Part shown: positions 11,096-23,300 of the stretch, in pieces | Position numbering within the stretch: the first letter of the stretch is position 1 | Layout of the letters: each line of letters starts with the position of its first letter | From: Hawksworthiomyces lignivorus | Lineage: Eukaryota > Ascomycota > Sordariomycetes > Ophiostomatales > Ophiostomataceae | Direction: 5' to 3' | Length of the DNA: 64,000 nt | NCBI GenBank assembly: GCA_002917075.1 | Contig: NTMA01000132.1 | Coordinates: 30,784-94,783, forward strand | Program-made: the position numbers and the translations under genes | Notes under the pieces: model-generated | Told to the model about the DNA's origin: nothing | Seen by the model: the letters and a program-made list of their open reading frames with translations, nothing else | Databases searched by the model: none

Positions 11096-13676
11096 TACGA
11101 TGAGAGTGGAAACTAACCACTGTAGACCAAGACGAAGTCAGGAACTTTTGAGAACCTGGATCTTGTGTCTCGGGAAGACAGAAAGAGGAATTCAATTATG
11201 AAAAATGCGGTTACGAATAAGAAGCGAAGCTAGATGAGAGGGAGGAATGAAGGTCAAGCAGGTAAAGAGAGCGTCTGGACGGAGCCTATTCTGCCAAAAA
11301 AAACACACAACGGTGTCGACTGGAGCGGAACCGACTCTGCAGCTCAAGAAAAAAAAAATATTTCATCTCCTTGACAGAAGTATTCTGCATTGCCATGCTA
11401 CATGAGAAAAGCAAAAAGAGGAGTAGCGCCAGAGAGGCGGATAAAGCAGATGCGAGAAAGACGGGAGAGGAGAGACAGGAGAGACAAGAGAGAAGGGGAA
11501 GGGAAAGGGAGAAAGAGGTGAGACAGATAGATCGTGTGGAATTGGTCAGGTGCTTTGCGCGCAACCGGAGCTAGTCCTACGGAACGCAGCAATGTCTATG
11601 CTCCTGGGGAAAGGAAAGCGGAGAGAGAGACAGCGAGGCAGAGGGAATGTCATGAGATTCGGGTGTTGAGAAGGAAAAGAGTGGATACAGAAGATGCAGC
11701 GCGTGGAAGATGGGAATTCAAAAGAGACAGCTCGAAAATAGGCGCGCAGCACTGTGCACGACCAAATGACCACACACTCACATAGCTTAGAGATATCGAA
11801 GCCTTTCGGTCTTCTGGTGGAAAGGACAATAACTCGAGAAAGAGCAAGAAAAGGCGCAATTCGTGACAAAAGGTTAATGTTCGGCTGTTGGTAGTTCCGA
11901 AAGGAAGCTCTGACGAAAAGAACTATTCCTGGCAAAGAAAGAACCGATCGCGTGGGTCGAAGGAAGAGAAAGCAACGGCCAACTGGCAGTAGTAGTGGAG
12001 GAAAGAAATCGGTGAGCGTTCGTTTGGGAACAATGTCGGCCAAAAAAAAAAAAAGCTGGTGAGAATGGCAAAGATGAGGTGGTGAGGAGAAGAAAGAGAA
12101 ACAGGAACGGAAGAGAAGAAGAGAGGTAAAAGAAGGGAAAAGACAGAAGGTGAGGTAGAAAGGGACTAGAGACGCATCGTGGAGAAGGGGAAAGAGGAAA
12201 AGGGAAAAAAAAGAAGGAGAAAGAAAGGAACGGGCGTGTAAGTGCGCGTGGGCGTATAAGGGACGGAGGAGCAAATAAGCTATTAATCGATTTGTACGGG
12301 TATAGAGCACGACCAGTCCTCTGCTCTGGACGGATTAAGTACACACCCACGACTCCGCGAAAAAGAACAATGGGGAGACAAAACTTGGGACGGGGCAAGG
12401 CCAAAGAATTGTTCTGAGAAGAAGAATCGTGTGTGAAATAGAAAGATACTGTATGAACGAAGAACAAGGTCTGTTACCTCCCTACATATGTACGTACGAT
12501 ACGATACAGGCAAAACATACAAGAACACACCAGAGAAGCGAAAGAGCAGAGAAATTTAAAACTTGGAGAGTACCTTGGATCGACCTGCGCAGGCAGCACG
12601 ATGTACATACACCCGGGCAGTAGATAGAAAAGAAAAAAAAAAAAGACGAGAACTGAATAAGACGGTGCAAGACGGCGAGGATCAAGGGGTCCACGCCCTC
12701 AGACGATCCTTTTCAAAACTAAGCCTGGAGGGAAGCGAAGGCAGGAGAAAAGGGAAACAAACGCGGTCACTTTTTCCCCATCACAAAAAAGAACGAAAAG
12801 AAAAAAGTACAGGCCGAGCCGGCAAGTTGAGACTGACAAGAGCATGGGAAAGTCAGGACAAAGGTGTGCAAAGTACCTCGCGGAGAAAATAACTAGGCGA
12901 GTTACCCCACAAGTTCTATCCACTACCTACATGTACGCGTCCAATCCTGCAAGAGGAAAATAGGAAAGCCCCAAGCGGCTGGGCCATTCATCAGGAACAC
13001 GGCCAAAACCGGTGCGGCGGGAGAGGGCAGAAGACTGAGGGAGTCTTTCTCGTAGGAGAGAGAAAGGCCGCAGCACATTGGGAGGGAGCGCTGTACGACT
13101 ACGGAGTACGGAGTACACGTACAAGTACACTTACTACACATAACTACATGCATGACCATGGCGAAGGGAGCAGTGAGGAAGAAAAGAAAAGAAGCATCAG
13201 TCGGAAAAGAGCCAGTGGGAGCTGGTCGAAACCCAGGTATGTATGTAGATAGTACCTGCCAACCTTGCCTGATAGGGAAGCAAGCGCCTAAAACCGAAGA
13301 CGGTTTCCGTAACAGCAGCTTCCTAAAACACGTTTTCTCTCCCATGCAAAAACCGTTGATGGGGGGTTTGCCTACGCTGGGGAAAATTACCGAGAAAGAC
13401 GGCGGAAACGCCGTACCATGTACCTACATGCGGTATATGTCGATAAGAATGCACCGTACTTTAAGAAAAAGGACGAAAACGGCACTCTCTTTGAGAGACC
13501 ATAAGCAGGAGACCACAGCGCTGTGCGAATCTCGATTCCGTCCGCACCCTTCAGCATGCAGAAAATACCGCGGCATCCAGTCGTAGGATGAGAAAGTAAC
13601 CCACACAAATTCGGCAAGGAAGAGCAGAAAGAGAGGGAGCAGAAGAATAGCATACGGAGTAGAACAGAGAGACAGC

Positions 13677-13740
13677 GTGTGCGCGCGCGTGTGTGTGTGT
13701 GTGTGAGTGTGTGAGAGAGAAAGAGAGAGGAAGAGAGAAG
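13677..13740. repeat. (GC/GT)n followed by GA-rich run
   Basis: Alternating purine-pyrimidine GTGTGCGCGCGCGTGTGT continues into GTGTGAG and then GAGAGAAAGAGAG. The alternating part could adopt Z-form DNA and the GA part could form a triplex. Confidence 0.85.
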
Positions 13741-15682
13741 AGGTAGAGGGGTGTGAGAAAAAGAGACGGGGGGCGTGCGTGTGGGGTTGGGATGGGAGAA
13801 GTCAAACAAAAAGGGAAGAAAGTCGTACGATTTCGATGGCGTCGATGGGGACAGATGAGCCAATCAGAGTGGCCGGGGCGGCTTTGGCACAGGCCAAACG
13901 ATGCACAGAGGAATCAGCGTCACGGAAAACCAAAGCAATAATGGGAAAACAAGATGAGAAAGGGAGAAGACGAGGGGCGACGATCCCTATGTATGGTGTC
14001 GTCTCAGTTGAGGAAAAGTACTAGTAGAAAGAGAAGTTAGAGAGAAGGGGTCATCTAATAGAACCTGCGACTGAGAAAAATACTCCGGGCACATTTCTCG
14101 TTCTTATGCCTATGTAACGGAGTATTACAGGTGAAATTGTACGAGCGCTACGTACGTGAGAAAGACGCCGCACGAGAATTGCGACATTCTAGTGGTAGAG
14201 CGACAAGTATTGTGTCGTACTTGTACATACGTACGCATAGCGTGCTGAGTCGAAAAAATACACATACAGTACTATACGGCTACGCAGATGCTGCCCCTTA
14301 TCTTTGTCCTATTCCTTCCTGCAGCATATGCTCACAGCATCATCTGCACCAGCATTTCATATTCCACATGTTGTCTTCATGGTAATTAGCAGGAGGTATA
14401 TTGATGTCCTCCACAGACACCGATCCGCATCGACAAACTGCACTGCGATCGAAATTGACGACCAACTCCCGCTGCCACCTCTCTGTCGCATTGAAGATGC
14501 CGTCCCGAGAGGTTGGTTACCTATTTGAATACACAGACAGCAAGTGTGTAGATGTGTCAACCACGTCAATACTCAATTTTCTATGCCATCGCCGATGATA
14601 GGTAGCAGCGAGAATTAAACCAAGGCCTTCTCTTCTCGTCTTGTCTCATCACTCTTTGAGGGCAAATACTGTAAAATCGGGCAAAATTGAGAAGGCAAAG
14701 AAAATGCCACACAAACTTGAAATAGGGTAAAATAGCGCTTTGTAGGTGACCTGTGAAAGAGTGGAATGGGGGAAAATTAATGCTCGAGGGGAAAGAAAGA
14801 AAAGAAAGCGCAGCCAGCCAGAAATGCATAAAAGGAAAATGAGGAAATAAAAACGAAAGAAAAAAGAAAGTACTTTCTAAAGAGCGTGCTTCTTGTTCAT
14901 TACCGACACATGTAGCCGATACATCTTGTAGCGTGCTGAGTACTGAACGAATGTATTCTCGTTCACAAGGCGATACAGCAGCGAGGGAGCCCAGAAGAGA
15001 ATCATGTAGCGTGGCTCCGTGGTACAACACTCGCCAGATCCAGTAAAAATATTCAGCGTTTTTTGACGGAGAAAGAGACGAAGACAGGTGATTTATGACA
15101 TGACAAACCTTCAGTGGGCTCCGGTCTAGAACAAAGTAGGAAGTGAGGGACGACCGAAAAGGTGCAATTCCGCACCTCGTCTAACATGCAATTCTGTAGA
15201 ATTCGACCTTTGACATTTTGCCGACCTTGGATCGTTTCCCAGCCCTGTCAAGTGGAGCATGGAGCGTGTACATCACAGACGGCCTCTTGGCGTGTCGTAT
15301 GACTTTTTGGTTTTCCCTTTTTTTAGCGCTGTTCCCTGGCTGGTCGCTGTTTTACACCTTACTTTTGCGGTGCTGGGCTGCAAAAGTCGTACGATGGGCT
15401 CAGGCGTGATTCCCCACCCCCTTCCCACCCGCGGGCGTGTTTGTGCCCTTTGGTTACCCGCTTTTGCCACACGCACCCCCCCTCTTTTTTTTTTCTTTTC
15501 TGCTGCTCGTAACGCAGTGTTCAGCGAGAGAACGAGGTGCAATGAACATCCTACAGTAATAGAACATGCGTCCTTTCATTCGCAGGCCTAGACGGTCCGG
15601 TCGATAGGCCTGTGAAAAATTGGTTTCGTTCGTTTAACCTTGTTTTCGTTCCTGCCAACGGAATGCAAGATAAACGTATGGT

Positions 15683-15705
15683 GTATGTATGTATGTATGT
15701 ATGTA
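15683..15705. repeat. GTAT tetranucleotide microsatellite
   Basis: About six consecutive GTAT units in a gene-free region. Confidence 0.9.
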
Positions 15706-16488
15706 AGCGTGAGCACTGTCAGTATTTTGACAAGAAGAGCAAGAGTCCGTACTCCGTAAACGTCCGCAGTGGACAGGGTTCCGTCTTGAGAGGGACTAAA
15801 CTACCTTCGGCTCACATATTCCGGAGAACTAACGTACTTTGTACACATCCTCGTGAGAAACACCGTCTGAAGAGGGACTGGGATTGAGGCCTTTCCCACT
15901 CTCATCGTCGTTTCACCTCCCCGCCTTGTACACTCTCTATTCGGTCGCCCTTATATCGGCTGTTGTTCTGTATTCTCTCACCCTTCTAATGTCCTGTCAT
16001 ATTTCCATATTCTGGTAGTGTCGATTTTCCTCTTCCGTGTTTCTCCTCCTCCTTTGTTGTCCCTGGAGGTGTAGTCGTATAAACGCACACTGCCTTTTTG
16101 CGTCCGATAATCCGTATATGCGGATTTGTTATCGACAATTGTCTAATTTCTGACAGTGCCATCTTGACGGTGCCAGAAATATCTCACACTTTAAGTTATC
16201 AATGCTTAAGCCTTGAATGGTCAAAATCAAAGCTCCCAGACTGCCGTAAACTCAGCCAATCATATCCATCCGCATATATTTCTGAGATCTTGCCTGTGGA
16301 GGGATGCCGTATCCGTACGTCGTAGACAAGAGAAATGACGCTTCAGTCCGTCATAGTATCTCTGATGACACTTGCTGAACCATCAACGACGAGCAACCCC
16401 AAGCATCTCAGATACCCAGTAATCTACGGGCCGCCGAGTGCGACCAGATTGGGAAGGAAAAAAAAAAAGCCTTCCTTCGTGAAGCAGT

Positions 16489-16637
16489 ATGGGTATCGAT
16501 AACAGCGGCAAGGCCTCTAGCAATCGGCAAGCCCCTCAAGAAGGGTCCTCATCGTCGACTACGGGCAGCCGAGCAACATCGCCAGCAGAATTACCACTCA
16601 CATCTGTGGCCGCCCAAAGAGCGGGTCTCGCCCAGGT
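16489..16637 (+). CDS. Candidate first exon of an unrecognised gene
   Basis: An ATG at 16489 opens 49 codons of plausible coding character: MGIDNSGKASSNRQAPQEGS, then a Ser/Thr-rich stretch and TSPAELPLTSVAAQRAGLAQ. It ends at CAG followed by GTCAGC, a usable donor. Joined in phase to 16964-16983 it continues ALQELA plus two bases. I do not recognise the protein. The N-terminus is polar and Ser-rich, followed by what looks like the start of an amphipathic helix. The upstream 500 bp is pyrimidine-rich, as in fungal promoters. Confidence is limited because the following exons could not be linked. Confidence 0.4.
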
Positions 16638-16963
16638 CAGCTGACATCCATATCCTCCCCATCGTTACCTCTTTTACCTCCTCCCATCCTCCCCTATCGA
16701 TCTCCTCCACCTAGAAAGCGTCCTTGGTTTTTTTCACTGCACAGGCGTCTCATAGCATCTTGCTTGCGCCTTGGTGGTTACCTGGTGCTTGGAACCGTCA
16801 GAGAGTCAACAAGTGTTGTGTCTTGACCTTTTCCCTACCTGGCGCACCTCCTTGACTTCTTATTTTTCTTCATTCTTTTTTATGTTTACTGCACATCTTA
16901 TGCCCGAAAAGGGTAATACCTTTGAGTCGGTTTAAACTAACTCGCGTGTTTGCGGTCGATGTA

Positions 16964-16983
16964 TAGGCTCTACAAGAATTGGC
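16964..16983 (+). CDS. Candidate 20-nt microexon of the same gene
   Basis: Twenty bases (GCTCTACAAGAATTGGCCAG) are flanked by GTATAG on the left and GTAAGG on the right, so both splice sites are close to consensus. In phase with the preceding candidate exon they read A-L-Q-E-L-A plus AG, extending a helix-like segment. The small size makes this tentative. Confidence 0.3.
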
Positions 16984-17439
16984 CAGGTAAGGGGTGAGAG
17001 ACAATAGATCGCATAGCTTGCATTTTGACATTTCTCGATCAAGGTGGCGTCTTCTTGCTTTCTTCTTTTCGTGTTCTTCTGGATTGCCCTCAGCTTTTGT
17101 CCTCCTTCTTTGCGCCTCTTGCAGTCTTTTTTAATACCATTTGTGCGACCTCCATCCGCTTGTTCCGCCACCCGGCGCCTTGCATCCCCGCGCTCTGACG
17201 TACGGCTTTCGTTCGTCCATGTTTTTTGATGTCTTATCGTGTCTTATTCTGTATTCCACACTATTATCGAATCAGATTCCGAGGAATCTTGTCCGTCGAG
17301 TGCTCCATTCCTGTCCGTTTCGTTGTTTGGCCATTTCTGTTGTTTTTGGTTTTGTCATGGAAATGCTCCCGGCCATGCGCCTCTTCGCCGTCTCCTTGTC
17401 CTCCTGCAGCGCAATCGCCTTCGCAGCCTTTCCTCAACT

Positions 17440-17699
17440 GAGCCTGTGGCATCTCTGCTGAAAGGGACTCTCATGAGTCTCGTCGAAGCAAACCCAAGCG
17501 GGAAAGAGGGAAAAGGGGCTCGCAAAATCGTGTTCTCGAGTCGCTGCCTTCCGGCGAAGCGTCTATTCCGGAACGGCGTTCCGAGAGAGAACCGGGCAAG
17601 GCCCAAGAAGGGAGATCTGAAAATTCCATCGAATCTACCGACCTGTCTAAAATCCCCAAGGGAGACGTTTGGGGAAGACTAGATCTGAACTGTTGACGC
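17440..17699 (+). CDS. Coding-like frame, possible exon, with in-frame TGA just upstream
   Basis: From just after a TGA at 17439-17441 a frame stays open to a stop at 17694-17696. It reads SAERDSHESRRSKPKRERGK, then a Ser/Glu/Arg-rich stretch with SLPSGEASIPERRS, ending LSKIPKGDVWGRLDLNC. The charged, disordered-tail composition looks coding, unlike the other two frames. Upstream of the TGA the same frame reads SPSPCPPAAQSPSQPFLN, also plausible. A missed intron, a pseudogene break or a sequence error could explain the TGA. It may belong to the gene starting at 16489. I could not establish the splicing. Confidence 0.3.
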
Positions 17700-18611
17700 A
17701 CTTTGGGCTTCGTTTCCTTTCTTTTTTCCCTTATTCAAATTTCCCGAACAAGCCCAGTGCCTTTCGCATAACTGCCTGCGACTCTGTTTGCAGGACACTA
17801 TTGCTTTTGACATGCCGCTAGAGGGTATCTAGCAAGCCCCTGGCGCGCAGGGTCGAGAAATGAAGTATTTGCTTTTTGTTTTTTGCTTCTTCCTTCTCGC
17901 CCGGGGCAAAAAAGAGTGTCTAGTGGAGCAGCGGATATGAAGTCTCACAAGAGAAAGTGCCCACCCAGGCAAGAAAGGAAAAACTCCGGAGGCCGATGGG
18001 AAAGTCCTAAAGTATTTTGCCCTCCCAATTCAACACTTGGTAGGTGCCATGCCACGGCATTGGGAAATAATGGAGAGAGCGGAGAGAGAAAACTAGGAGG
18101 GAGGCATTGAGTCGGCCACATCTTTAACCTTTTGGCATCTCATCTCCACCACTTCACCGGTCCTGGTCTGAGACCCGTCTAAGATTGTCTTGCATCGCAG
18201 TACGTGCAGAGTCGTTGTCGGATTTGGTCCCCTATGCGAACCCCTTTTCGATTTCATAGGTCGCTTGTATATGCTGATGCACGGGAAAATCCTATGCAAT
18301 CTACAGAAATGCATTTCTATATCGGCGTCATTCCACACTCTGTCCACATGGCCCTGGTAGCGTTTGTCTGAGTTTCATACCGGGGATGGAGCAGTATTTG
18401 GGCGATGCGAAGGGATGTTTTAAAAAAGTCCCAGGCTCGAGTGTTGGCAGACCACTGCTTGTTCCTTTTCCCCCTCTCGTTTACTATTTCCTGTTTTGTA
18501 TTGTTTTGGAGTCTTTCGTTTCTGCGCCCTATGCAGAGAAATATTTTTGCATCTCATGTCAATGCATATTGGAGAAAGGGGGCAATAAGTCAATAAGCAA
18601 AGAATGAGGAA

Positions 18612-18937
18612 ATGACAGAGACTAACCAAACGGCTCCAAAAGAGGTGAACGAGCAGCAGATAAGCTAGAAGCAGAGCTGCTCGCATTCGAGACAAAACTT
18701 GAAGAGCTCCTCCAGTCGTTTGGCGTAAGTGGGGAAGACGTTGAGAGTGTAGAAACGAGCTCAGACGTCAAGGTTACGGGGCAAGAGCGGCGCGGTGAGA
18801 AGGACGATGATAGCAATTCAAAGCAGGGCGAGCAGTTTAGAAGCATGACGGAAGTCGTCGTTGTGGCAGAAGCGACACAAACAACATACGTTGAAGAGGG
18901 AGAACTAAATCATGACGACAAAGATCAAAGGCAATGA
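18612..18937 (+). CDS. Candidate terminal exon or frame-broken small gene with coiled-coil segment
   Basis: A frame open from 18626 to TGA at 18935-18937 encodes DKLEAELLAFETKLEELLQS, a clear leucine heptad pattern, then an acidic polar tail (VSGEDVESVETSSDV, ending EEGELNHDDKDQRQ). Two readings are possible. In one it is a last exon: ACTAAC at about 18621-18626 matches a fungal branch site, and AGs at 18652-18659 could be acceptors with a phase-1 upstream exon. In the other, a small gene starts at the ATG at 18612 (MTETNQTAPKEVNEQQ) and changes frame at about 18659, where the first frame stops at a TAG. A GTAAGT at 18725 may also be a donor. The product is not recognised. Confidence 0.4.
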
Positions 18938-20392
18938 GGAGTGGCGATATCAGTATGACGCAAATTATAAAATTTGCAATATCCTTTCTATATTTACTAT
19001 AGATGTTTGTTTTTTTTTTTTTTTAAAAAAAAAAAAAATAGTCGGCATTTTTATTATAGAAGTGCTATATCCTCTTATTGATTTGTGTACCTTAGAGCCA
19101 GGTTGCCTTTCCCCAGCTACAGTTTTTCATACTGCTCTTCGCTGTGGAGTAATCTTCAGTCAAAGGAAAACTGAAGCACCTCTTAGGTTGATCTATTCAA
19201 TTGTTGCCCCTTGTCAGGGCTCCAATTCTGTAATTCTAGGCCGCGACATCTGTAGATATTAACACCGCCTCTATTTATGGCCAAATATGAAATGACTGCC
19301 ACATCCAACTTAAATCTGTGTTCGACTTGTAAACTCTCAATCAACACACGGTATGTTCGTCTCGTGGTAGGAGACTGGCAGGAACATATATGAGCACTGG
19401 CCGAATGCTATTTGTCTGAGCTTAGATTAAAGCAGGTCAATTATTGTGGCTTGCTTAGAGCTATTCCAGCGGTGACACACAGTCTTCCGATTAGGATAAC
19501 CATCACGTTTTTATACTTGACCAACTACCAAAGAATTATGACATGAGTGTAGTTAGTAGCTGATTGTTTCTTTCTAGTCTTTGCATTCATTTCAATTCCG
19601 CGGTATTTCACATATGATACGGAGAACAGTGGGTTGTTGCTGAAGTTCGCGAGACGAATCAAGGCAATAAATAGCTCATATATGAGAAATACCACCAGGG
19701 AAAGGGGAATATCCGTCATAAATAACAAAATTAAATCAAATCATCCTTCGCCCAATTATGTCACCTGCGGCGTTCTTATACGCAGATACGCAGATTGTCC
19801 TTGTTGCCACTAACCTTCCTTACAAACCTAAAGAAACCCATTCGTACATCCCTCAGATGGAAAAGAAGTAAAAAAAAAAAAAAAAAATAGATCAAGGTAA
19901 CTGGAAATCAAAGCATCATGAAGACGAAACGCCGGATACATGCTAGTATAACACGTTCGCTTCCTAACCTCCGTACGTGGGTTTCGAAAACGCAAATATG
20001 CCCTGCTTTGGGCAAAGGATATGCAAGCGAAAATGCGATGCCTGATAAAACAACATTTCTAGTGAAAGCGACGATAAAAGCCAGAAAATTTCGAATAGAA
20101 TATGAGTGAGGCTGTCTGAGACACAAAGAAGACAAAGCAGACAAAACATCAGCTGCCCAGGTGGACTCACTCGGATCATAGCCGAGCAGCGGAAGATCAC
20201 ACGGAGAGGCATGGCCGACTCTTACTGCAGCAACTTTGTTATCCTAGCTGACAGTTCATGTGATAGTGTGTAGCGAAGATACTATGTGCTCAAGCGATCT
20301 GCATTCTGCTCAGAATCTGCACAGATTTCAAGGCGCAGAGAGGTGGTGACTTGCTCCTGACTTCTTGTCCTTTTGGTGGTATCGATTTGATT
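18938..20392. other. Intergenic between candidate + exons and histidine kinase 3' end
   Basis: AT-rich spacer with no convincing coding frame. It includes the T15-A14 palindrome at 19010-19038 and a poly(A) tract near 19869-19886. If the candidate gene upstream is real, this is a convergent 3' to 3' region. Confidence 0.5.
19010..19038. repeat. T15-A14 homopolymer palindrome
   Basis: Fifteen T are followed directly by fourteen A, a perfect inverted repeat with no spacer that could form a hairpin or cruciform. It could also serve as a bidirectional poly(A)-signal-like element between convergent units. Confidence 0.9.
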
Positions 20393-23300
20393 CTAGTCCT
20401 TGCTGGGTACAGCGGTCGCCTCACCATCTGTTGCCGTCGAGGAGGTAGATGCAATCGCAGGAGCGCTTGTCGCATCTGCTGCCGTGCTACCACGGCTTGC
20501 TTGAGGTCGAGAAACAATCTGTGACTGTACCAGAGAGGACACAGGTGTGGCTGTACCTCCCTTCTGGTCGACTTGCCGAGCCAGCTCCCGCTCACGGTTC
20601 TTCTCAAGCAGAGCACCACCTAAGGTGGCGCACTTTAAGATCGTCTCGATTAGGTGGTTCTGCTGAAGAGGCTTGGACAGATACTCATCCATCTGCGCCT
20701 GTATACACTTCTCTCTATCGCCCATCATGGCATGAGCAGTCAGAGCAATAATCGGCGTTCTCTGGGTGGCCCCAGTCCGCTCATATTCGCGAATCTTGCT
20801 TGTTGCTTCAAAGCCGCCCTACGTAGAGAGTTAATAAAACGGCAACAAGAGATATAATATAAACAGAGTGCTCTTACCATGATCGGCATTTGAACGTCCA
20901 TCAAGATGACATCAAAGTTCTTTCGCTTCACAGCCTCTACAGCTTCCTCACCATTACCGACGACGGTGACGACATGATGATACTTCTCGAGAATCTTGAC
21001 GGCGAGCCGCTGATTCACCGTGTTGTCTTCGGCAAGGAGGATCTCAAACGATTTCGTGTTATCCGCCAGCGACGGCGTCGCTCGGTTCTCAAGGGCCGGG
21101 ACCATGCCATTGGCAAGATCAATGAGCTTGCACGGAGTTGTCATAAATGAAGTGACACCAAGCTCGATGCATGACTTCAGACTGACATGGACAACAGGTG
21201 CCAGCAGCACTATCGGAACATATTCAAATTTGTTGATCGACTGCAGTCGGCGGGCAGTGTCGAGGGAATCAACTACTATGATGACATCCTTTGGCGGAGA
21301 CCCCTTGGCGCGAGCTTGTGCCAGAGACGGGTTTCGCTCGGAGTCGACAATGATGGGTACTAAGCCTAGAGCCTCTAGCATGCTGACGATCTCGCCGCCG
21401 ACAGGGTTAAGGCCCTTGTCGATAAACAAGACTTGGTGGCCGCGGTAGGGGTTGAGCTGTTTGTGAATAAGAGAAACGTCGTTCTCGGCCAGGCGAACGA
21501 TACAAGTGAAGAAGAAAGAGCTACCCTTTCCGTATTCGCTCTTGACCCAGACATCACCGCCCATGAGGCTGACAAGACGCTTGGAGATGGAAAGACCAAG
21601 GCCTGTGCCACCGAACTTGCGTGTCATAGAACCATCGGCTTGCTGGAAAGTATCGAAAATCAGGTCCAGTTTATCTGATGGAATACCAATACCTGTGTCA
21701 GAAACGACAAACTCGATGGCATACTCGTCCGGATGGCAATAGACCTTGTTGGCCTTGCGAATGGTCAAGCTGACCCCACCACGCTCCGTGAACTTGATAG
21801 CGTTACCAACCAAGTTGAGGATGATCTGTCGAAGACGGAAAGAGTCACCAACGACATGATCAGGAACAGAGCTGTCGACGTGGAAGGTGAGATCTAGGAA
21901 CTTCTCGTTGGCCTTCACAGCCAAGGTCTTCAGAGCATTGAACACGGTACCGCGAAGTGTGTAAGGGATTTCTTCAATGACCATCCTCCGCGCTTCAATC
22001 TTGGACAAGTCAAGAATATCGTCGATGATGGTGAGTAAGCTGTTGGCTAGATTGTTGACAATATTCAGCATCTCGCGCTGGTACTGTGTCAAGTCGGTAT
22101 CTAATGTGAGCTGTGTCATTCCGATGATACCGTTCATGGGTGTGCGAATTTCATGGGACATATTGGCCAAGAACTCGGATTTTGTCTTGTTAGCCAGTTC
22201 GGCGGCCTCACGAGCTTGGGTGTTCCTTTGAATACTGTCTCGCAGGTTGTACACCATCTGGTTGATCTTCTTTTTCAGCTCGTCCATCTCGCCTGAAGCC
22301 TCGACCTCGACCAGCTTCGTAAAATCTCCGTCAGTTGCTGCATTGGTGATGTCGCCGAATGCACGCACTTGTGCCGTCTAGTGTTCATTGTTAGTATATC
22401 CAAATCAAGACAGGGGATAATCAGCTCAGACAAGGAGACATACAAGGTTGTTCGCCATGGTGTTCACATCTGTAGTAATTTCCTTCCATCGCCCCTTTAA
22501 ACCGGCTATGTCTGCTTGTCCACCCATGATGCCGTCGACGCCGACATCTTTCGCAACTCTCTGGACTTCGTTGCAGAAAATAGACAGACGGTCCACCATG
22601 TTGTTGATGGTTTCCTTTAGGATGAGGATCTCACCCTTGGCTTCGACATCGATCTTGCGAGTCATGTTTCCGTTGGCGATGGCTTGCGTGACGTTGGAAA
22701 TGTTCCGTACTTGGGACGTCAGGTTGGATGCCATTGTGTTGACGTTTTCGGTCAGGTCCTTCCACTTGCCCTCCACGTTGTCGACCTGGGCCTGGCCACC
22801 AAGCGTTCCGTCGGTGCCGACCTCGCGAGCGACCTTGCTCACCTCGAAAGCAAAAGTGCCCAGGCGGTCCACCATTGTGTTGATCGTGTTCTTCAGGTCC
22901 AGAATTTCGCCGCGCGCTTCTACGCCAATCTTTTTGGTGAGATCACCCTTGGCGACGGCAGTCGTCACCTTGGCGATCTCACGCACCTGTGTAGTCAGAT
23001 TCATGGCCATGCCGTTCACATTCTCGGTTAGGTCACGCCAGGTGCCCTCGACATCGTGCACGGTGGCTTGGCCGCCGAGACGACCCTCCGTGCCGACCTC
23101 GCGGGCGATCTTGGTGACTTCACGGGCAAACTGCTGCAGCTGGTCCACCATGGAATTGATGGTCTTTTTGAGCTCAAAGATTTCACCGCGGCACTCAGCT
23201 TGGACTTTTTGCGTCAGGTCGCCCTTAGCGACAGCTGTTGTGACCTTGATGATGTCGCGCACCTGGGTCGTGAGGTTGTTGGCCATGGCGTTCACATTGA

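Larger units (their letters stand above)
10066..16488. other. Long gene-free interval, purine-rich + strand, upstream of SAM-HMG gene
   Basis: About 6.4 kb holds no convincing coding region. From roughly 11.2 to 14.0 kb the plus strand is strongly G/A-rich, so it is CT-rich on the strand of the SAM-HMG gene. An AT-rich TATA-type stretch lies at 11030-11095, alternating GC/GT dinucleotides at about 13677-13705, and GTAT repeats at 15683-15705. TACGGAGTA-type motifs occur near 13099, 13653, 14116 and 15750. Long minus-strand open frames here (for example 11546-12310) are Phe/Leu/Ser-rich products of the CT bias. The interval probably combines a long promoter or 5' leader and possibly non-coding transcripts. 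Confidence 0.5.

Noticed and set aside
11546..12310. 254-codon minus-strand Phe/Leu/Ser-rich open frame
   Set aside because: It is explained by the CT-rich strand composition, and an overlapping frame shows the same bias.
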